From Bacillota bacterium (GTDB lineage: Bacteria; Bacillota; Clostridia; Peptostreptococcales; Anaerovoracaceae), in assembly GCA_017437745.1 (NCBI GenBank), contig JAFRYI010000007.1, positions 210,767-274,766 of the forward strand: a stretch of DNA of 64,000 bases, in the 5' to 3' direction. Positions within the stretch are counted from its first letter, which is position 1, and every line of letters begins with the position of its first letter. A model generated the notes under the pieces. The model was given only the letters and a program-made list of their open reading frames with translations. It searched no databases and had not been told where the DNA came from. Below are positions 1 to 9,336 of this stretch, one piece after another. Made by a program: the position numbers and the translations under genes.

Positions 1-1
1 A

Positions 2-1126
2 GCGAGGGGCGAGGGTGACTACGAAAAGTCCGCCAGGATACAGGAGACATCCTTTACGACTCTTCTGATAACCGGAGCGGTCGTAACGCTGATAATGTTC
101 TTCGGGGCCCCTTATTTCCTGCCGCTTCTGGGAGGAGACGAAGAGACCCTTCCGTACGCGCTGGACTACTTCAGCATTTACGTTCTGGGTACCATACCCG
201 TAATGATAAGCCTGGGAATGAATTCCTTCATAAACGGCCAGGGCTTTGCCAAGATAGGCATGGTGACGGTAATAATAGGCGCCGCCATGAACATAGTTCT
301 GGATCCGCTGCTCATCTACAACGCGGGCATGGGCGTCAAAGGCGCGGCTGTCGCGACAGTAATATCGCAGCTGGTAAGCGCGCTGTGGGTGGTGCTTTTC
401 CTTACGGGAAAGAGACCGGTCGTGCGCATCCGCAGGCTGGGAATTTCAGTCCCGGACCTTAAGGCCGTGGCCAAACTGGGAACTACGGGCTTCATGTTCA
501 AGGCCACCAACAGCGTGGTCCAGGCGATAACCAATATAGTCCTTAAGACCTGGGGCGGGGCTGCAAGCACGCTCTACATAGGCGCCATGACCATAATCAA
601 TTCCACCAGGGAGATAGTAATGTGCCCCTGCAGCGGAATAACCTTCGGCGCGACGCCTGTAATGAGCTTCAACTACGGCGCCAAAAAGCCGGAAAGAGTA
701 AGCCAGGCGATGTCCGTGATGCTGTTCAGCTGCCTCATAATCAATACGATATTCTGGGCGATCATGGTGTTCGCTCCGCGTTGGATGTTCTCGCTGTTTA
801 CGAGCGACCCGGAACTTATAGCCACGGGCTCGGTCTGCGCAAGGATATACTTCCTTACGTTCCCGCTCATGACGCTGCAGCTTACGGGCCAGAACACGTT
901 TACGTCGCTGAATTATCCCAAGTACGCTCTGTTCTTCTCGCTGCTCAGAAAGATAATACTGGTGGCGCCTCTGACTCTGGTGCTTCCGCATCTGGGGACC
1001 GGCGTCTACGGACCGTTCTGGGCGGAGACGATATCGCAGGTGGTGGGGTCGCTGGCATGCTTCCTTACCATGTACCGGGTAGTGTGGAAGCCTCTTAAGC
1101 AGGCCGCGCGGGAGCAAGGCGAATGA
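2..1126 (+). CDS. MATE family efflux transporter, 5' truncated by window edge
   Basis: The frame is open from the first bases, so this is the C-terminal ~374 residues of a protein usually about 450 long; the first ATG (95) is internal. The product is an inner-membrane exporter that swaps drugs or cationic metabolites for Na+ or H+. The visible part has long hydrophobic segments separated by short basic loops, the MATE-like stretch NSFINGQGFAKIGM, and an ending of VVWKPLKQAA followed by a charged tail, as usual for the NorM/DinF-like group. Its stop overlaps the addB start (ATGA at 1123), so the two are probably co-transcribed. Substrate cannot be read from the sequence. The family call is firm; subfamily is not. 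Confidence 0.9.
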   Translation, partial: ARGEGDYEKSARIQETSFTTLLITGAVVTLIMFFGAPYFLPLLGGDEETLPYALDYFSIYVLGTIPVMISLGMNSFINGQGFAKIGMVTVIIGAAMNIVLDPLLIYNAGMGVKGAAVATVISQLVSALWVVLFLTGKRPVVRIRRLGISVPDLKAVAKLGTTGFMFKATNSVVQAITNIVLKTWGGAASTLYIGAMTIINSTREIVMCPCSGITFGATPVMSFNYGAKKPERVSQAMSVMLFSCLIINTIFWAIMVFAPRWMFSLFTSDPELIATGSVCARIYFLTFPLMTLQLTGQNTFTSLNYPKYALFFSLLRKIILVAPLTLVLPHLGTGVYGPFWAETISQVVGSLACFLTMYRVVWKPLKQAAREQGE

Positions 1127-4100
1127 AAGTCTTTTACTCATCCTCGGACGAGTCCGTCCGCAGGGAATTGTTCCAAAGGATAAAAACGGATCTTACGGAT
1201 GGTCCCGCGTCGGGGAGCGTCCTTCTTGTCGTGCCTGCGCAGATAACGCTCTCCATGGAGGAGGAAGCTCTGGAGCGCGTGGACGGCAGGGGATTCCTGA
1301 GGCTGAACATAGTCTCCGGCGGCAAGCTCCGCGAGGACATACTCGCAAAGACCGGCGGCAGCGGCAGGGTAGCGATAAACACCATAGGCCGGAAGATGAT
1401 ACTTCGCCGCGTCATCAACAGCGTAAAGCCGCAGCTCAGCGCTTTTCAGGGCGTATGCGCGGATCCCCGCTTTCTGGACATGGCGGGGGATTTCCTGGTG
1501 CAGATGAAGCAGAACCGTGTGGATGCGGAGATGCTCGGAGAGGCCGCGGAAAAGGAGAGCGGCCTTCTTGGAAGAAAACTGGCGGACCTTAAGCTGATAG
1601 CGCAGGGCTACCGCGAGGCCATGGAAGGAAAGCTGGAGGATTCGGAGGACATACTCGCCTACACCACGGAAAAGCTGGCCGGATGCAGTTTCCTTAAGAA
1701 TACTAAGATCTACTACTGCGGTTTCTATTCGTTCACCAAAAGCGAGATAGAGTTCCTTAACGCGCTGGACAGAAACAGCGCGGGGCTTCAGATAGCCCTG
1801 GTCAGCGGCGACGGTAAGAAGTTCGAGGCCTCCAGGCGCACGCTTGAGCTGCTGAAGATCCCGGCGGAAAAGATAGAATGCCGGGAACGTGGCAGGGCTC
1901 CCATGGAGATCGTAAAGTGCGCAAACACCTTTACTCAGGCGGAGAGCATAGCCATACGAGTACTGCAGCTGGTCCGCAAGAAGGGTTACAGGTACTCGGA
2001 CATGGCGGTCCTGACACCGGACGGACACGCAAGCGCGGGCACCATCAAGAGAGTCCTTTCCGGGCTTGGAATTCCGGTATTCATGGACGAGACTCGTTCC
2101 ATAATGCACAGCAGCGCCGCGGAGCTGATATCCGCGCTGCTGGACCTTTCCTGCGGGGAATACAGGACCCGCGACATAATAAGATTCATAAAGACAGGAA
2201 TACTCGGCGCGGACGAGGATCTGACGTTCGGATTCGAAAGGTACGCGAAGAGCTATCACATAAAAGGCAGCAGGTTCCTTAAACCGCTGAAATACTCGGA
2301 CAAATACACCGAGGCGTCGCTTCCGGACTTCGAGAAGATTCGCAAGGCGGCCGCCGACGCAGTAGAACCGCTGGTAAACGAGCTGTCCCAGAAGGAGACT
2401 GCTGGCGAAAAGGCGGAGACGTTCATGGAATACCTCAGCGGCAGTCTGGACTTTGCTGGGTGGCTGGAACGTACCGCGGCGCAGCAGAACGAGGACGGCT
2501 TCGCGGACAGCGCGGAGCAGACGCGGCAGCTGGCATCCGTCGTGGAAGATACCGCTTCGCAGATGGAGCATCTGATAGGGGACGAGAAGGTGTCGGCGGA
2601 GGAGTTCCGCGACATATTCATGGACGCCCTTAGGGATGTAAAGATAGGAGTGCTTCCGCAGGCCGAAGGCAGAGTGCAGATCGGCAGCGTAAAACGGTCC
2701 ATGATACAGGAAAAGAAGGCGGTATTCATCGCGACGCTCTGCGACGGACTCATACCGTCCTCTCCGGCAGACTCCGGAGTGCTTACCGAAAAGGAGATAA
2801 GCGGGCTGTCCGGCAGGGGCACAGAGCTTTCCAAACCTTCGGATCTGCTGATATCCGAGGAGATATTCATGCTGTTCAGATCCGCGGCCTGCGCGAGGGA
2901 ACTGCTGTGGATAGGCCTTCCGTCCAGCGATCTGGAGGGCAACGGATTTAAACCGTCTCCGGCGCTCGGCATGCTCATGGAGGGCTGCCAGGACGTAAAG
3001 GAGACATGCGACGCCGAGAGCGGCAAAGATCCCAAGCCGTACATCGAAGGCAGGGAACTGCCTCTGGAAAAGCTGAGCATAGCCATCAGGGACGGCCTGT
3101 CCGGCGAAGAGATACCGGAGATCTGGAAGGCTGTATACAACGAGCTGTCGCCCGGCGCGCCTCAGGTAAAGGACGGACTGCTGTTCGATCCTTCCGAGCC
3201 GCCTCTGGACAGAAAGCTTGCGGACAGACTCTTCTCCCGCGACGACGGCACAAGGTCGCTCAGCCCGTCCAGGCTGGACACTTTCACGTCCTGCCCGTTC
3301 AAGCATTTCATGACCTACGGTCTGCGGCCGGCGGAGGACGCGGACTTTACGATAAGCGGCAGGGAGATGGGCGACATAGTCCACGAAGCGCTGCTTAAGC
3401 TGGGCACAAGGCTCAGCTCCGTTTCCAGAGAGAAGGGCGTTGCCATAACCGCGCCGGAGTCGCTGTGGATGACTGTCAGCGACGAGGACGCGGGCGAAAT
3501 TCTTAAGGAGATACTTTCGGAGATGGCTGACACGATCCACGACGGTATCATGAGATCTTCCAAGGAGGAGATGTACAGGTCCGAGAGGATACTCGAGACC
3601 TGCATGCGTTTCGCGCGGCACATGATAGCCCAGGTCCGCGCCGGAAGCATAGACCGCATGTATCTGGAGACCTCTTTTAAGAGAGGGGAGGGCTTCGGCC
3701 CCATAAAGCTGGAGACGTCCGCGGGTACCGTTTACGTGGAAGGCAAGATAGACCGCGTGGATGTGCTGCCCGGCAGGGACGGCGAAGAATTCGTCAAGAT
3801 AATAGACTACAAGTCCGGCAGCGACAAGTTCCGCAAAGATCTTGTGGAGCAGGGGCTTAAGATGCAGCTGATGACCTACCTGGAGGGGGCTCTGGGAAGC
3901 GGCGGCAGGCCTGCAGGAGTATACTACTTCCGCGTCAATACGGACGATACGAAGGTGTCCATGGAGGACCTCCTGGCGGAGGAAGTCTCGGCAAAGGTCA
4001 TTTCGGACATAGAGAAGGAATACAGGCTGGACGGCGTGACCGTCGCGGACGGAAGCGTCATCCGCGCCATAGACAGGGACTTCGACGAAAAGAAGGAGTC

Positions 4101-4329
4101 CTCGGTCGTGGGACTTAAGCTTAAGAAGGACGGCGGTCTTTCCGGAAGCTTCATAAGCCCGGAGGACATGGAGGAATTCCGCAGGACGTTCCGGAAGAAT
4201 CTGCAGTCCGTAAGCGAGCGCATCTTTTCCGGCGACATAAAGGCGGAACAGAAAAAGCGCGGAGGCGATTACGACTCCTGCGCTTACTGTCAGTACATGT
4301 CGATATGTCTTAAAAACGTCAGAAACTGA
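1123..4329 (+). CDS. addB: AddB-type helicase/nuclease subunit
   Basis: This is the AddB (RexB-like) subunit of the AddAB helicase-nuclease, which resects double-strand DNA ends and loads RecA. At 1068 residues it is close to the family length. Family signs are the C-terminal nuclease motif with IDYKSG (Asp895, Lys897) followed by QLMTYLEGAL, and four cysteines that would bind the Fe-S cluster: Cys724 in TSCPFKHFM and Cys1053, Cys1056 and Cys1062 at the C-terminus. The N-terminus, where Bacillus AddB has a GRSGSGKT Walker A loop, reads YSSSDESVRREL and has no P-loop lysine. AddA normally follows directly, but here the next gene is on the other strand, so addA must lie upstream of the window or elsewhere. 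Confidence 0.88.
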   Translation: MKVFYSSSDESVRRELFQRIKTDLTDGPASGSVLLVVPAQITLSMEEEALERVDGRGFLRLNIVSGGKLREDILAKTGGSGRVAINTIGRKMILRRVINSVKPQLSAFQGVCADPRFLDMAGDFLVQMKQNRVDAEMLGEAAEKESGLLGRKLADLKLIAQGYREAMEGKLEDSEDILAYTTEKLAGCSFLKNTKIYYCGFYSFTKSEIEFLNALDRNSAGLQIALVSGDGKKFEASRRTLELLKIPAEKIECRERGRAPMEIVKCANTFTQAESIAIRVLQLVRKKGYRYSDMAVLTPDGHASAGTIKRVLSGLGIPVFMDETRSIMHSSAAELISALLDLSCGEYRTRDIIRFIKTGILGADEDLTFGFERYAKSYHIKGSRFLKPLKYSDKYTEASLPDFEKIRKAAADAVEPLVNELSQKETAGEKAETFMEYLSGSLDFAGWLERTAAQQNEDGFADSAEQTRQLASVVEDTASQMEHLIGDEKVSAEEFRDIFMDALRDVKIGVLPQAEGRVQIGSVKRSMIQEKKAVFIATLCDGLIPSSPADSGVLTEKEISGLSGRGTELSKPSDLLISEEIFMLFRSAACARELLWIGLPSSDLEGNGFKPSPALGMLMEGCQDVKETCDAESGKDPKPYIEGRELPLEKLSIAIRDGLSGEEIPEIWKAVYNELSPGAPQVKDGLLFDPSEPPLDRKLADRLFSRDDGTRSLSPSRLDTFTSCPFKHFMTYGLRPAEDADFTISGREMGDIVHEALLKLGTRLSSVSREKGVAITAPESLWMTVSDEDAGEILKEILSEMADTIHDGIMRSSKEEMYRSERILETCMRFARHMIAQVRAGSIDRMYLETSFKRGEGFGPIKLETSAGTVYVEGKIDRVDVLPGRDGEEFVKIIDYKSGSDKFRKDLVEQGLKMQLMTYLEGALGSGGRPAGVYYFRVNTDDTKVSMEDLLAEEVSAKVISDIEKEYRLDGVTVADGSVIRAIDRDFDEKKESSVVGLKLKKDGGLSGSFISPEDMEEFRRTFRKNLQSVSERIFSGDIKAEQKKRGGDYDSCAYCQYMSICLKNVRN

Positions 4330-4337
4330 TCCTGCGC

Positions 4338-5615
4338 TTACCGTGTCCTGAACGGAAAATCGTCCGGGATGTCGAACTGGGAAAGAATATCCATAAGGGT
4401 CCCCTGGAGACTGAAGAATTCGTCCAGAGGGCCTGTTTTTTTAGGATAAAGTCCCGACTTGTAGCGGTCTATCACCGTTTCGTAGCGTTCGACGGCCTTT
4501 TTGACCGCGTCCGGCCAGGATATGTATAGCTCGGAGGCGGCGTTCTCTCCGGCGGCTCTCAGGAGCTTTTTGTCCCTGCCCGCGGTAGCCAGAAGCACGG
4601 CAAGCGACGCAGCGTTCTCCTGGGTAAGGAATCCGTTGTGCCTGTTGCGCACGCCTTCCGCCGCGCAGCTGCCCCTAAGCAGCGCCGCCGGAAGCGAGCA
4701 GGCCGCGGCCTCTCTTACGACCAGCCCGTTGGTGTCGAAATCCGAGGGGAACAGGAAAAGGTCCGCCCTGCAGTACCAGGCCTGAAGGACCTTTCTGTCG
4801 TTTACGGGTCCCGTGAACATCACCTTATCGTTAAGTCCAAGCTTGGACGTGTATTCTTTTATCTCATCCGCGTCCTGGCCTCCGCCCACGAATACCATGC
4901 GGAAGTCCATCTTCTGCGAGCGCAGCGCGGCCAGAGCGTCCAGTATTATCCTTATGCCCTTGTACCACATGAGTCTGCCTACGAAAAGGTAGACCGGAAC
5001 GCCGTCCGGCACCTTCAGCGAAGAAGTAAGCTCCATGGTCTCGTTTTCCGGAAGCCTTCCCGGAGGCATGTCCGCGCCGTTGGGCATCACTATGTAGTCG
5101 CCTTCGTAGCCCATGGACCGCAGGTTGCGGCCCGCGCCCTCGCTCACCACCCAGACCTCGTCGCAGGCGCTTATGTTGTTCACCAGAGCGCTTACGGCGC
5201 TGCCCTGCAGCAGTTTGCCTTTTATGGCGCCTTCGATCTCTATGTCGAACTTGGTGTGGTAGGTCATTATGAGCGGCACGTCAAGCAGTTTCTTTATGCT
5301 TCTGGCAAAGATCGTTGACGCTATGGGGCAGTGGCTGTGCAGCACGTCTATGTGCGACTCTTTTATTCTTTTGGCCGTGGCCGGCGAGAAGGGGTAGCCC
5401 GCCACGTATCCTATGGTCTTTTTGACGTCTATGCCGGGATAGCGGTACACAGGGAAATCGAACGCGCTGTCGTCGGCGTCCGGATCCTCCGGCGTTACGA
5501 CCAGGCTTGCTCCGCCTTGTTCTTTAATGTTCTTTGCGTAGTTAACGACTGCGTTCGCAACGCCGTCTATCACCGGCGGGAACGAGTCGTTCAGAAGACA
5601 AACTTTCAGATCCAT
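4338..5615 (-). CDS. Glycosyltransferase family 4 (GT-B fold)
   Basis: A 425-residue GT4 enzyme that would transfer a sugar from a nucleotide donor to a lipid or glycan acceptor at the inner face of the membrane. The N-terminal Rossmann half starts with NDSFPPVIDGVANAV and contains HSHCPIASTIFARSI and MTYHTKFDIEIEGA. The C-terminal half has VPVYLFVGRLMWYKG and DTNGLVVREAAAC, the donor-binding E-x7-E region, where the second glutamate position is occupied by another residue. The N-terminal pattern resembles diacylglycerol glucosyltransferase and MgtA-like enzymes, so a glycolipid product is plausible but inferred. It converges on addB with 8 bp between the stops. No strong Shine-Dalgarno precedes the chosen ATG. 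Confidence 0.8.
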   Translation of the reverse strand: MDLKVCLLNDSFPPVIDGVANAVVNYAKNIKEQGGASLVVTPEDPDADDSAFDFPVYRYPGIDVKKTIGYVAGYPFSPATAKRIKESHIDVLHSHCPIASTIFARSIKKLLDVPLIMTYHTKFDIEIEGAIKGKLLQGSAVSALVNNISACDEVWVVSEGAGRNLRSMGYEGDYIVMPNGADMPPGRLPENETMELTSSLKVPDGVPVYLFVGRLMWYKGIRIILDALAALRSQKMDFRMVFVGGGQDADEIKEYTSKLGLNDKVMFTGPVNDRKVLQAWYCRADLFLFPSDFDTNGLVVREAAACSLPAALLRGSCAAEGVRNRHNGFLTQENAASLAVLLATAGRDKKLLRAAGENAASELYISWPDAVKKAVERYETVIDRYKSGLYPKKTGPLDEFFSLQGTLMDILSQFDIPDDFPFRTR

Positions 5616-5675
5616 TTATTATTGTCTGCCGCAAGGCCGTACGCTCCCGGGGGACGCGCGCCTTCGCGGTCCTTT

Positions 5676-6122
5676 CTACAGTTCTCCGGAATCCAGCACT
5701 ATGGTGAAGGGTCCGTCGTTCAGCAGCTCCACCTGCATGTCCGCGCCGAAAACTCCGCGCTTAACGACAGGCACGCTTTTCTCAGCAAGCGCGCAGACGT
5801 ATCCGAACATTGCCTCGGCCTCGGCCGCCGGTCCGGCTGCGGTAAAACTGGGGCGGTTTCCGTGCTTGCAGTCCGCGCAGAGCGTAAACTGCGATACCAT
5901 GAGAAGCTCGCCGCCTACGTCCGCCAGGGCCAGGTTGGTCTTTCCGTTTTCGTCCGCGAAGATGCGCAGCCCGCAGAGCTTGCGGGCCATCTTTTCCGCG
6001 TCAGCCTTAGTGTCTTCCGCGAAGACTCCGACAAGGACCAGAAATCCTTTGCCTATCTCCGAAACGGTCTTCCCGTCCACGCTTACGTTTGCTTTAGTTA
6101 CGCGCTGAATTACGAATCTCAT
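5676..6122 (-). CDS. dtd: D-aminoacyl-tRNA deacylase
   Basis: Removes D-amino acids (and glycine from tRNA-Ala) mischarged on tRNAs, protecting translation fidelity in the cytoplasm. The 148-residue protein has the full DTD pattern: MRFVIQRVTKANVSVDG at the start, the catalytic SQFTL motif mid-protein, and near the C-terminus NDGPFTIVLDS, the NxGPxT active-site motif in a slightly varied form. The start has a good ribosome-binding site (GGAGGAGAC reading out from 6129). It lies 60 bp upstream of the glycosyltransferase on the same strand, so the two may share a transcript although their functions are unrelated. Confidence 0.95.
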   Translation of the reverse strand: MRFVIQRVTKANVSVDGKTVSEIGKGFLVLVGVFAEDTKADAEKMARKLCGLRIFADENGKTNLALADVGGELLMVSQFTLCADCKHGNRPSFTAAGPAAEAEAMFGYVCALAEKSVPVVKRGVFGADMQVELLNDGPFTIVLDSGEL

Positions 6123-6260
6123 GTCTCCTCCACAAATGTGGTAAAGCCATTATACACCAAATGCCGCCCGAATGCCTGCTATATCTGCGGCAGCCGGGGC
6201 CCTGATCCATGTAATTATATAAATGCATTTTTACGGACCGTTGTCAAGCGGGCTCTTCGA

Positions 6261-6289
6261 TTGACACTTTCCTTTACGCTGTATATAAT
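6261..6289 (+). promoter_or_regulatory. Consensus housekeeping promoter for the ECF operon
   Basis: TTGACA at 6261-6266, a 17-nt spacer, then TATAAT at 6284-6289. Both boxes match the sigma-A consensus exactly. Transcription would start near 6296, about 50 nt ahead of ecfA1. No riboswitch-like fold is visible in this short leader. Confidence 0.85.
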
Positions 6290-6346
6290 AAATCATTAGA
6301 CTTACAGATCGACGTACTCGACCCGAAGGGCGGGAAGCAGCATCTA

Positions 6347-7192
6347 ATGGCAGAAGACGCAATAATCAGTTTTAAAAACGTAAGTTTCTCATATCTGCAG
6401 GAAGAGGACGGGTCCGCACCGGTGGAAAAACTGGCGCTGGACGACGTCTCTTTTGACATACAGCGCGGTTCGTTCGTAGCCATCGTTGGAAGCAACGGTT
6501 CCGGCAAATCCACGCTCGCCAAGCACATGAACGCGCTCCTTCTGCCCACCTCCGGCAGCGTAATCGTGGAAGGCATCGATACCATCACCGCGTCGGACGA
6601 AGCCCCATGGGAGCTGCGCAAGAAGATAGGCATGGTGTTCCAGAATCCGGACAACCAGCTGGTCTCCTCCATTGTGGAGGACGACGTGGCGTTCGGCCCG
6701 GAGAACATAGGAATGCCCCCGGAGGAGATACGCAAAAGGGTGGATGAATCCCTTAAGATGGTGGACATGTACGAGCACCGCAGAAAGGGACCGCACCTGC
6801 TGTCCGGCGGACAGAAGCAGCGCGTGGCCATAGCCGGCGTCATAGCCATGGATCCGGACTGCGTGGTCTTCGACGAGCCTACGGCAATGCTGGATCCCAG
6901 AGGCCGCAGGGAGATAATGGCGATAATCCGCAAGCTCCACGATCAGGGCGACACCGTGATACTGATAACTCACTTCATGGAGGAAGCCGCGGAGGCGGAC
7001 CGCATAATAGTGATGGATCAGGGAAAGATAGCCGCGGACGCGGCGCCTGCCGAGATATTCTCCAAGGAGGATCTGGGCGTCCTTAACGTACCATTTGCGG
7101 TAAAGCTGTCGGCAGCGCTTCGCAAGGCCGGATTCGACATACCCGCAGGAACCGTAACGGAAGAAAAACTCGCGGAGTTTTTATGCAGATAA
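6347..7192 (+). CDS. ecfA1: ECF transporter ATPase EcfA1
   Basis: One of two ATPases of the energy-coupling-factor module that drives uptake of vitamins or metals through interchangeable S components in the membrane. 281 residues: Walker A GSNGSGKS at about 48-55, Q-loop FQNPDNQLVSSIVEDDVAFG, the signature LSGGQKQR near 151, Walker B CVVFDEPT near 172, and the switch histidine in LITHFMEE. The QNPDNQ Q-loop and the early FGPEN are typical of EcfA rather than general importers. The stop overlaps the ecfA2 start by 10 bp, so translation is coupled. No S-component gene is near, which suggests a shared (group II) module serving several S proteins. Confidence 0.95.
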   Translation: MAEDAIISFKNVSFSYLQEEDGSAPVEKLALDDVSFDIQRGSFVAIVGSNGSGKSTLAKHMNALLLPTSGSVIVEGIDTITASDEAPWELRKKIGMVFQNPDNQLVSSIVEDDVAFGPENIGMPPEEIRKRVDESLKMVDMYEHRRKGPHLLSGGQKQRVAIAGVIAMDPDCVVFDEPTAMLDPRGRREIMAIIRKLHDQGDTVILITHFMEEAAEADRIIVMDQGKIAADAAPAEIFSKEDLGVLNVPFAVKLSAALRKAGFDIPAGTVTEEKLAEFLCR

Positions 7193-8097
7193 AAGTAGAG
7201 AACTTAAGCAAAACGTTCAGCCCCGGAATGCCTTACGAGACCAGGGCCTTAAGCGACATCAACTGCGAGATAGGCAGCGGAGAATTCGTCGCGATAATAG
7301 GCCACACGGGCTCCGGCAAGACCACGCTGGTCCAGCACATAGCCGGACTGGTGCAGCCGGACAGCGGCAGAGTGACAGCCACTCTGGACGACGGGACGGA
7401 GACGGTAATAAGCGAGAAGGGCAAGGCGGCCTTCGCGGTAAGACGCAGGGTCGGCATAGTTTTCCAGTACCCGGAATACCAGCTCTTCGAGGAGACCGTT
7501 CTCAAGGACGTATGCTTCGGCCCCAAGAACCAGGGACTGGATCAGGAGGCTCAGGAGGCGCGCGCAAAAGAGGCGCTGCGGCTTGTGGGCCTGGATCCGG
7601 ACGTGGTAGGAGAGTCTTCTCCGTTCGAGCTTTCCGGAGGCCAGAAGCGCAGGGTAGCCATAGCGGGAGTTCTTGCCGTTGAGCCGGAACTGCTGATACT
7701 TGACGAGCCGACCGCAGGGCTTGATCCCAAGGGTCACGACGACATACTGGACATGATAGACCGCGTAAAGGAAGACAAGTCCCTTTCCATAGTCCTGGTA
7801 TCGCACAACATGGATGACGTTGCGGCCTACGCGGACAAGGTTATCGTTATGAACGCCGGCACCGTCGTAATGGAGGGCACTCCGGAGTACGTCTACTGCG
7901 AAAGAGGCAGCGAGCTTAAGGACATAGGGCTGGATCTTCCGGCCGGACCCGCTTTCCTGGAAAGGCTCCGCGAAGGCGGACTGGACGTGGACATACGCAA
8001 GCTCGGTTTCGAAGAGACCGCCGGAGAGATAGTAAGGGCCCTGAAGGCAAAGCGCGGAAAAAAGACTGAAAAGAACGCAGAACAGCAGAACAGCTAA
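7183..8097 (+). CDS. ecfA2: ECF transporter ATPase EcfA2
   Basis: Second ATPase of the ECF module, pairing with EcfA1 as a heterodimer on EcfT. 304 residues: Walker A GHTGSGKT near 40, Q-loop FQYPEYQLFEETV (the EcfA2-type FQYPEYQLF), signature LSGGQKRR near 152, Walker B LLILDEPTAG, and LVSHNMDD with the switch histidine. The C-terminal tail is basic and variable (KAKRGKKTEKNAE). It overlaps ecfA1 upstream and is followed 6 bp later by ecfT, so all three subunits come from one mRNA. Confidence 0.95.
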   Translation: MQIKVENLSKTFSPGMPYETRALSDINCEIGSGEFVAIIGHTGSGKTTLVQHIAGLVQPDSGRVTATLDDGTETVISEKGKAAFAVRRRVGIVFQYPEYQLFEETVLKDVCFGPKNQGLDQEAQEARAKEALRLVGLDPDVVGESSPFELSGGQKRRVAIAGVLAVEPELLILDEPTAGLDPKGHDDILDMIDRVKEDKSLSIVLVSHNMDDVAAYADKVIVMNAGTVVMEGTPEYVYCERGSELKDIGLDLPAGPAFLERLREGGLDVDIRKLGFEETAGEIVRALKAKRGKKTEKNAEQQNS

Positions 8098-8103
8098 AAC
8101 AGA

Positions 8104-8922
8104 ATGGCAGTAAGAGACATTACATTAGGACAATACTTCCCGGGGGATTCCTGCATACACAGGCTGGATCCAAGGGTAAAGATCGTATGCGCGCTCGTAT
8201 ATCTGGTGTCGCTTTTTGTGGTACGGTCCTTCTGGGTCTTCGGTCTGTGCATACTGTTCCTGGCCGCAGTCATAATCCTTTCCGGCGTACCGTTCAGGTT
8301 CATATCCAAGGGCCTTAAACCGGTAATATTCCTGATAATAATCACCATGCTGATCAACGTCCTGTTCATAAGGACGGGCGATCCGGTGCTTACGATAGGG
8401 AAGTTCTACATCACGAACGAAGGCATCTACAGGGCGCTGTTCATGGGCCTGCGTCTGGTGCTTCTGATCTTCGGATCCAGCATGCTTACGCTTACGACCA
8501 AGCCCATAGAGCTTACCGACGGCATGGAGAAACTGCTGTCGCCCCTGTCCAAGATAGGGCTTCCGGCGCACGAGCTTGCCATGATGATGACCATAGCGCT
8601 GCGCTTCATACCTACGCTGCTGGACGAGACGGACAAGATAATGAAGGCGCAGACCGCAAGGGGCGCGGATTTCGAGAACGGCAACCTTAAGGAGAAGGCC
8701 AAGGCGCTTATCCCGCTGCTTGTACCGCTGTTCGTATCGGCGTTCCGCATAGCGGGAGACCTCGCCATGGCCATGGAAGCCCGCTGCTATCACGGCGGCA
8801 AGGGGCGCACCAGACTGCACCAGATGAAGCTGGGCAGGGTGGACGCTGTGGCCGCAATAGTAATGGTGGTCTACCTGGGCTGCGTGATCGCGTCAAGGTA
8901 CATAAACATCAACATCTTCTAA
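8104..8922 (+). CDS. ecfT: ECF transporter transmembrane subunit EcfT
   Basis: Membrane scaffold of the ECF transporter, linking the two ATPases to the substrate-binding S component. 272 residues with about five to six hydrophobic spans. The N-terminus ITLGQYFPGDSCIHRLDPR is the usual EcfT opening. The cytoplasmic coupling helices are visible as AQTARGADF and MEARCYHGGKGRT, which carry the two Ala-Arg motifs that dock into the ATPases. Its 3' end overlaps the end of the convergent prepilin peptidase gene by 30 bp. No terminator separates them. Confidence 0.95.
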   Translation: MAVRDITLGQYFPGDSCIHRLDPRVKIVCALVYLVSLFVVRSFWVFGLCILFLAAVIILSGVPFRFISKGLKPVIFLIIITMLINVLFIRTGDPVLTIGKFYITNEGIYRALFMGLRLVLLIFGSSMLTLTTKPIELTDGMEKLLSPLSKIGLPAHELAMMMTIALRFIPTLLDETDKIMKAQTARGADFENGNLKEKAKALIPLLVPLFVSAFRIAGDLAMAMEARCYHGGKGRTRLHQMKLGRVDAVAAIVMVVYLGCVIASRYININIF

Positions 8923-9336
8923 AAGCATAAGAGCGTAAGCGGCGGCCATGAAGGGTACGAAAGCCATCTCCGAACCGGCCTCCGCTTTTTTAATTGCGAC
9001 CAGCGCGGCGGCGGCCAGGCCGGACAGGATGCCGGATATCGCGAACAGCCGGAAACAACCGGCGGCTCCCATCGAAAGCGCAAGGATGCTCAGGAGCTTT
9101 ATGTCTCCCATGCCCATGGGAACTCGGCTTTTCAGAGCGGAGCAGAGCGCCCGTACCGCAAGGTAGACCGCCCAGACGCAGGTGGCCGCGACGGAGTTTA
9201 CCAGGAACTCGTCCGAGGGGGTTGCTATGACAGCCATTCCCAGAAGCGACGCGCAGGACACGTCCGGGACTTCCAGCTTTTCCGCGTCGTATGCCGCGGT
9301 GGCCGTAAGTACCGAAAGACAAAAAAGACGAAACAT
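8893..9336 (-). CDS. Small prepilin peptidase (A24 family)
   Basis: A 147-residue integral membrane aspartic protease of the type IV prepilin peptidase/preflagellin peptidase group. The two catalytic aspartates are visible: Asp17 in YDAEKLEVPD and Asp78 in the GMGD box. It lacks the N-terminal cysteine-rich methyltransferase domain of full-length PilD, so it would cleave class III leader peptides without N-methylation. No pilin or secretion genes lie nearby, so the substrate is unknown. A clean AAGGAGG site precedes the ATG. The ends of this gene and ecfT overlap tail to tail by 30 bp. Confidence 0.8.
   Translation of the reverse strand: MFRLFCLSVLTATAAYDAEKLEVPDVSCASLLGMAVIATPSDEFLVNSVAATCVWAVYLAVRALCSALKSRVPMGMGDIKLLSILALSMGAAGCFRLFAISGILSGLAAAALVAIKKAEAGSEMAFVPFMAAAYALMLLEDVDVYVP

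Noticed and set aside
1138..3621. Long open frame of 827 codons antisense to addB
   Set aside because: A shadow produced by the biased codon use of addB; its protein is Arg/Leu/Tyr-rich without domain features and addB is clearly conserved.
6123..6346. Riboswitch ahead of the ECF operon
   Set aside because: The promoter lies at 6261-6289, leaving only ~50 nt of leader, too short for known vitamin riboswitches.
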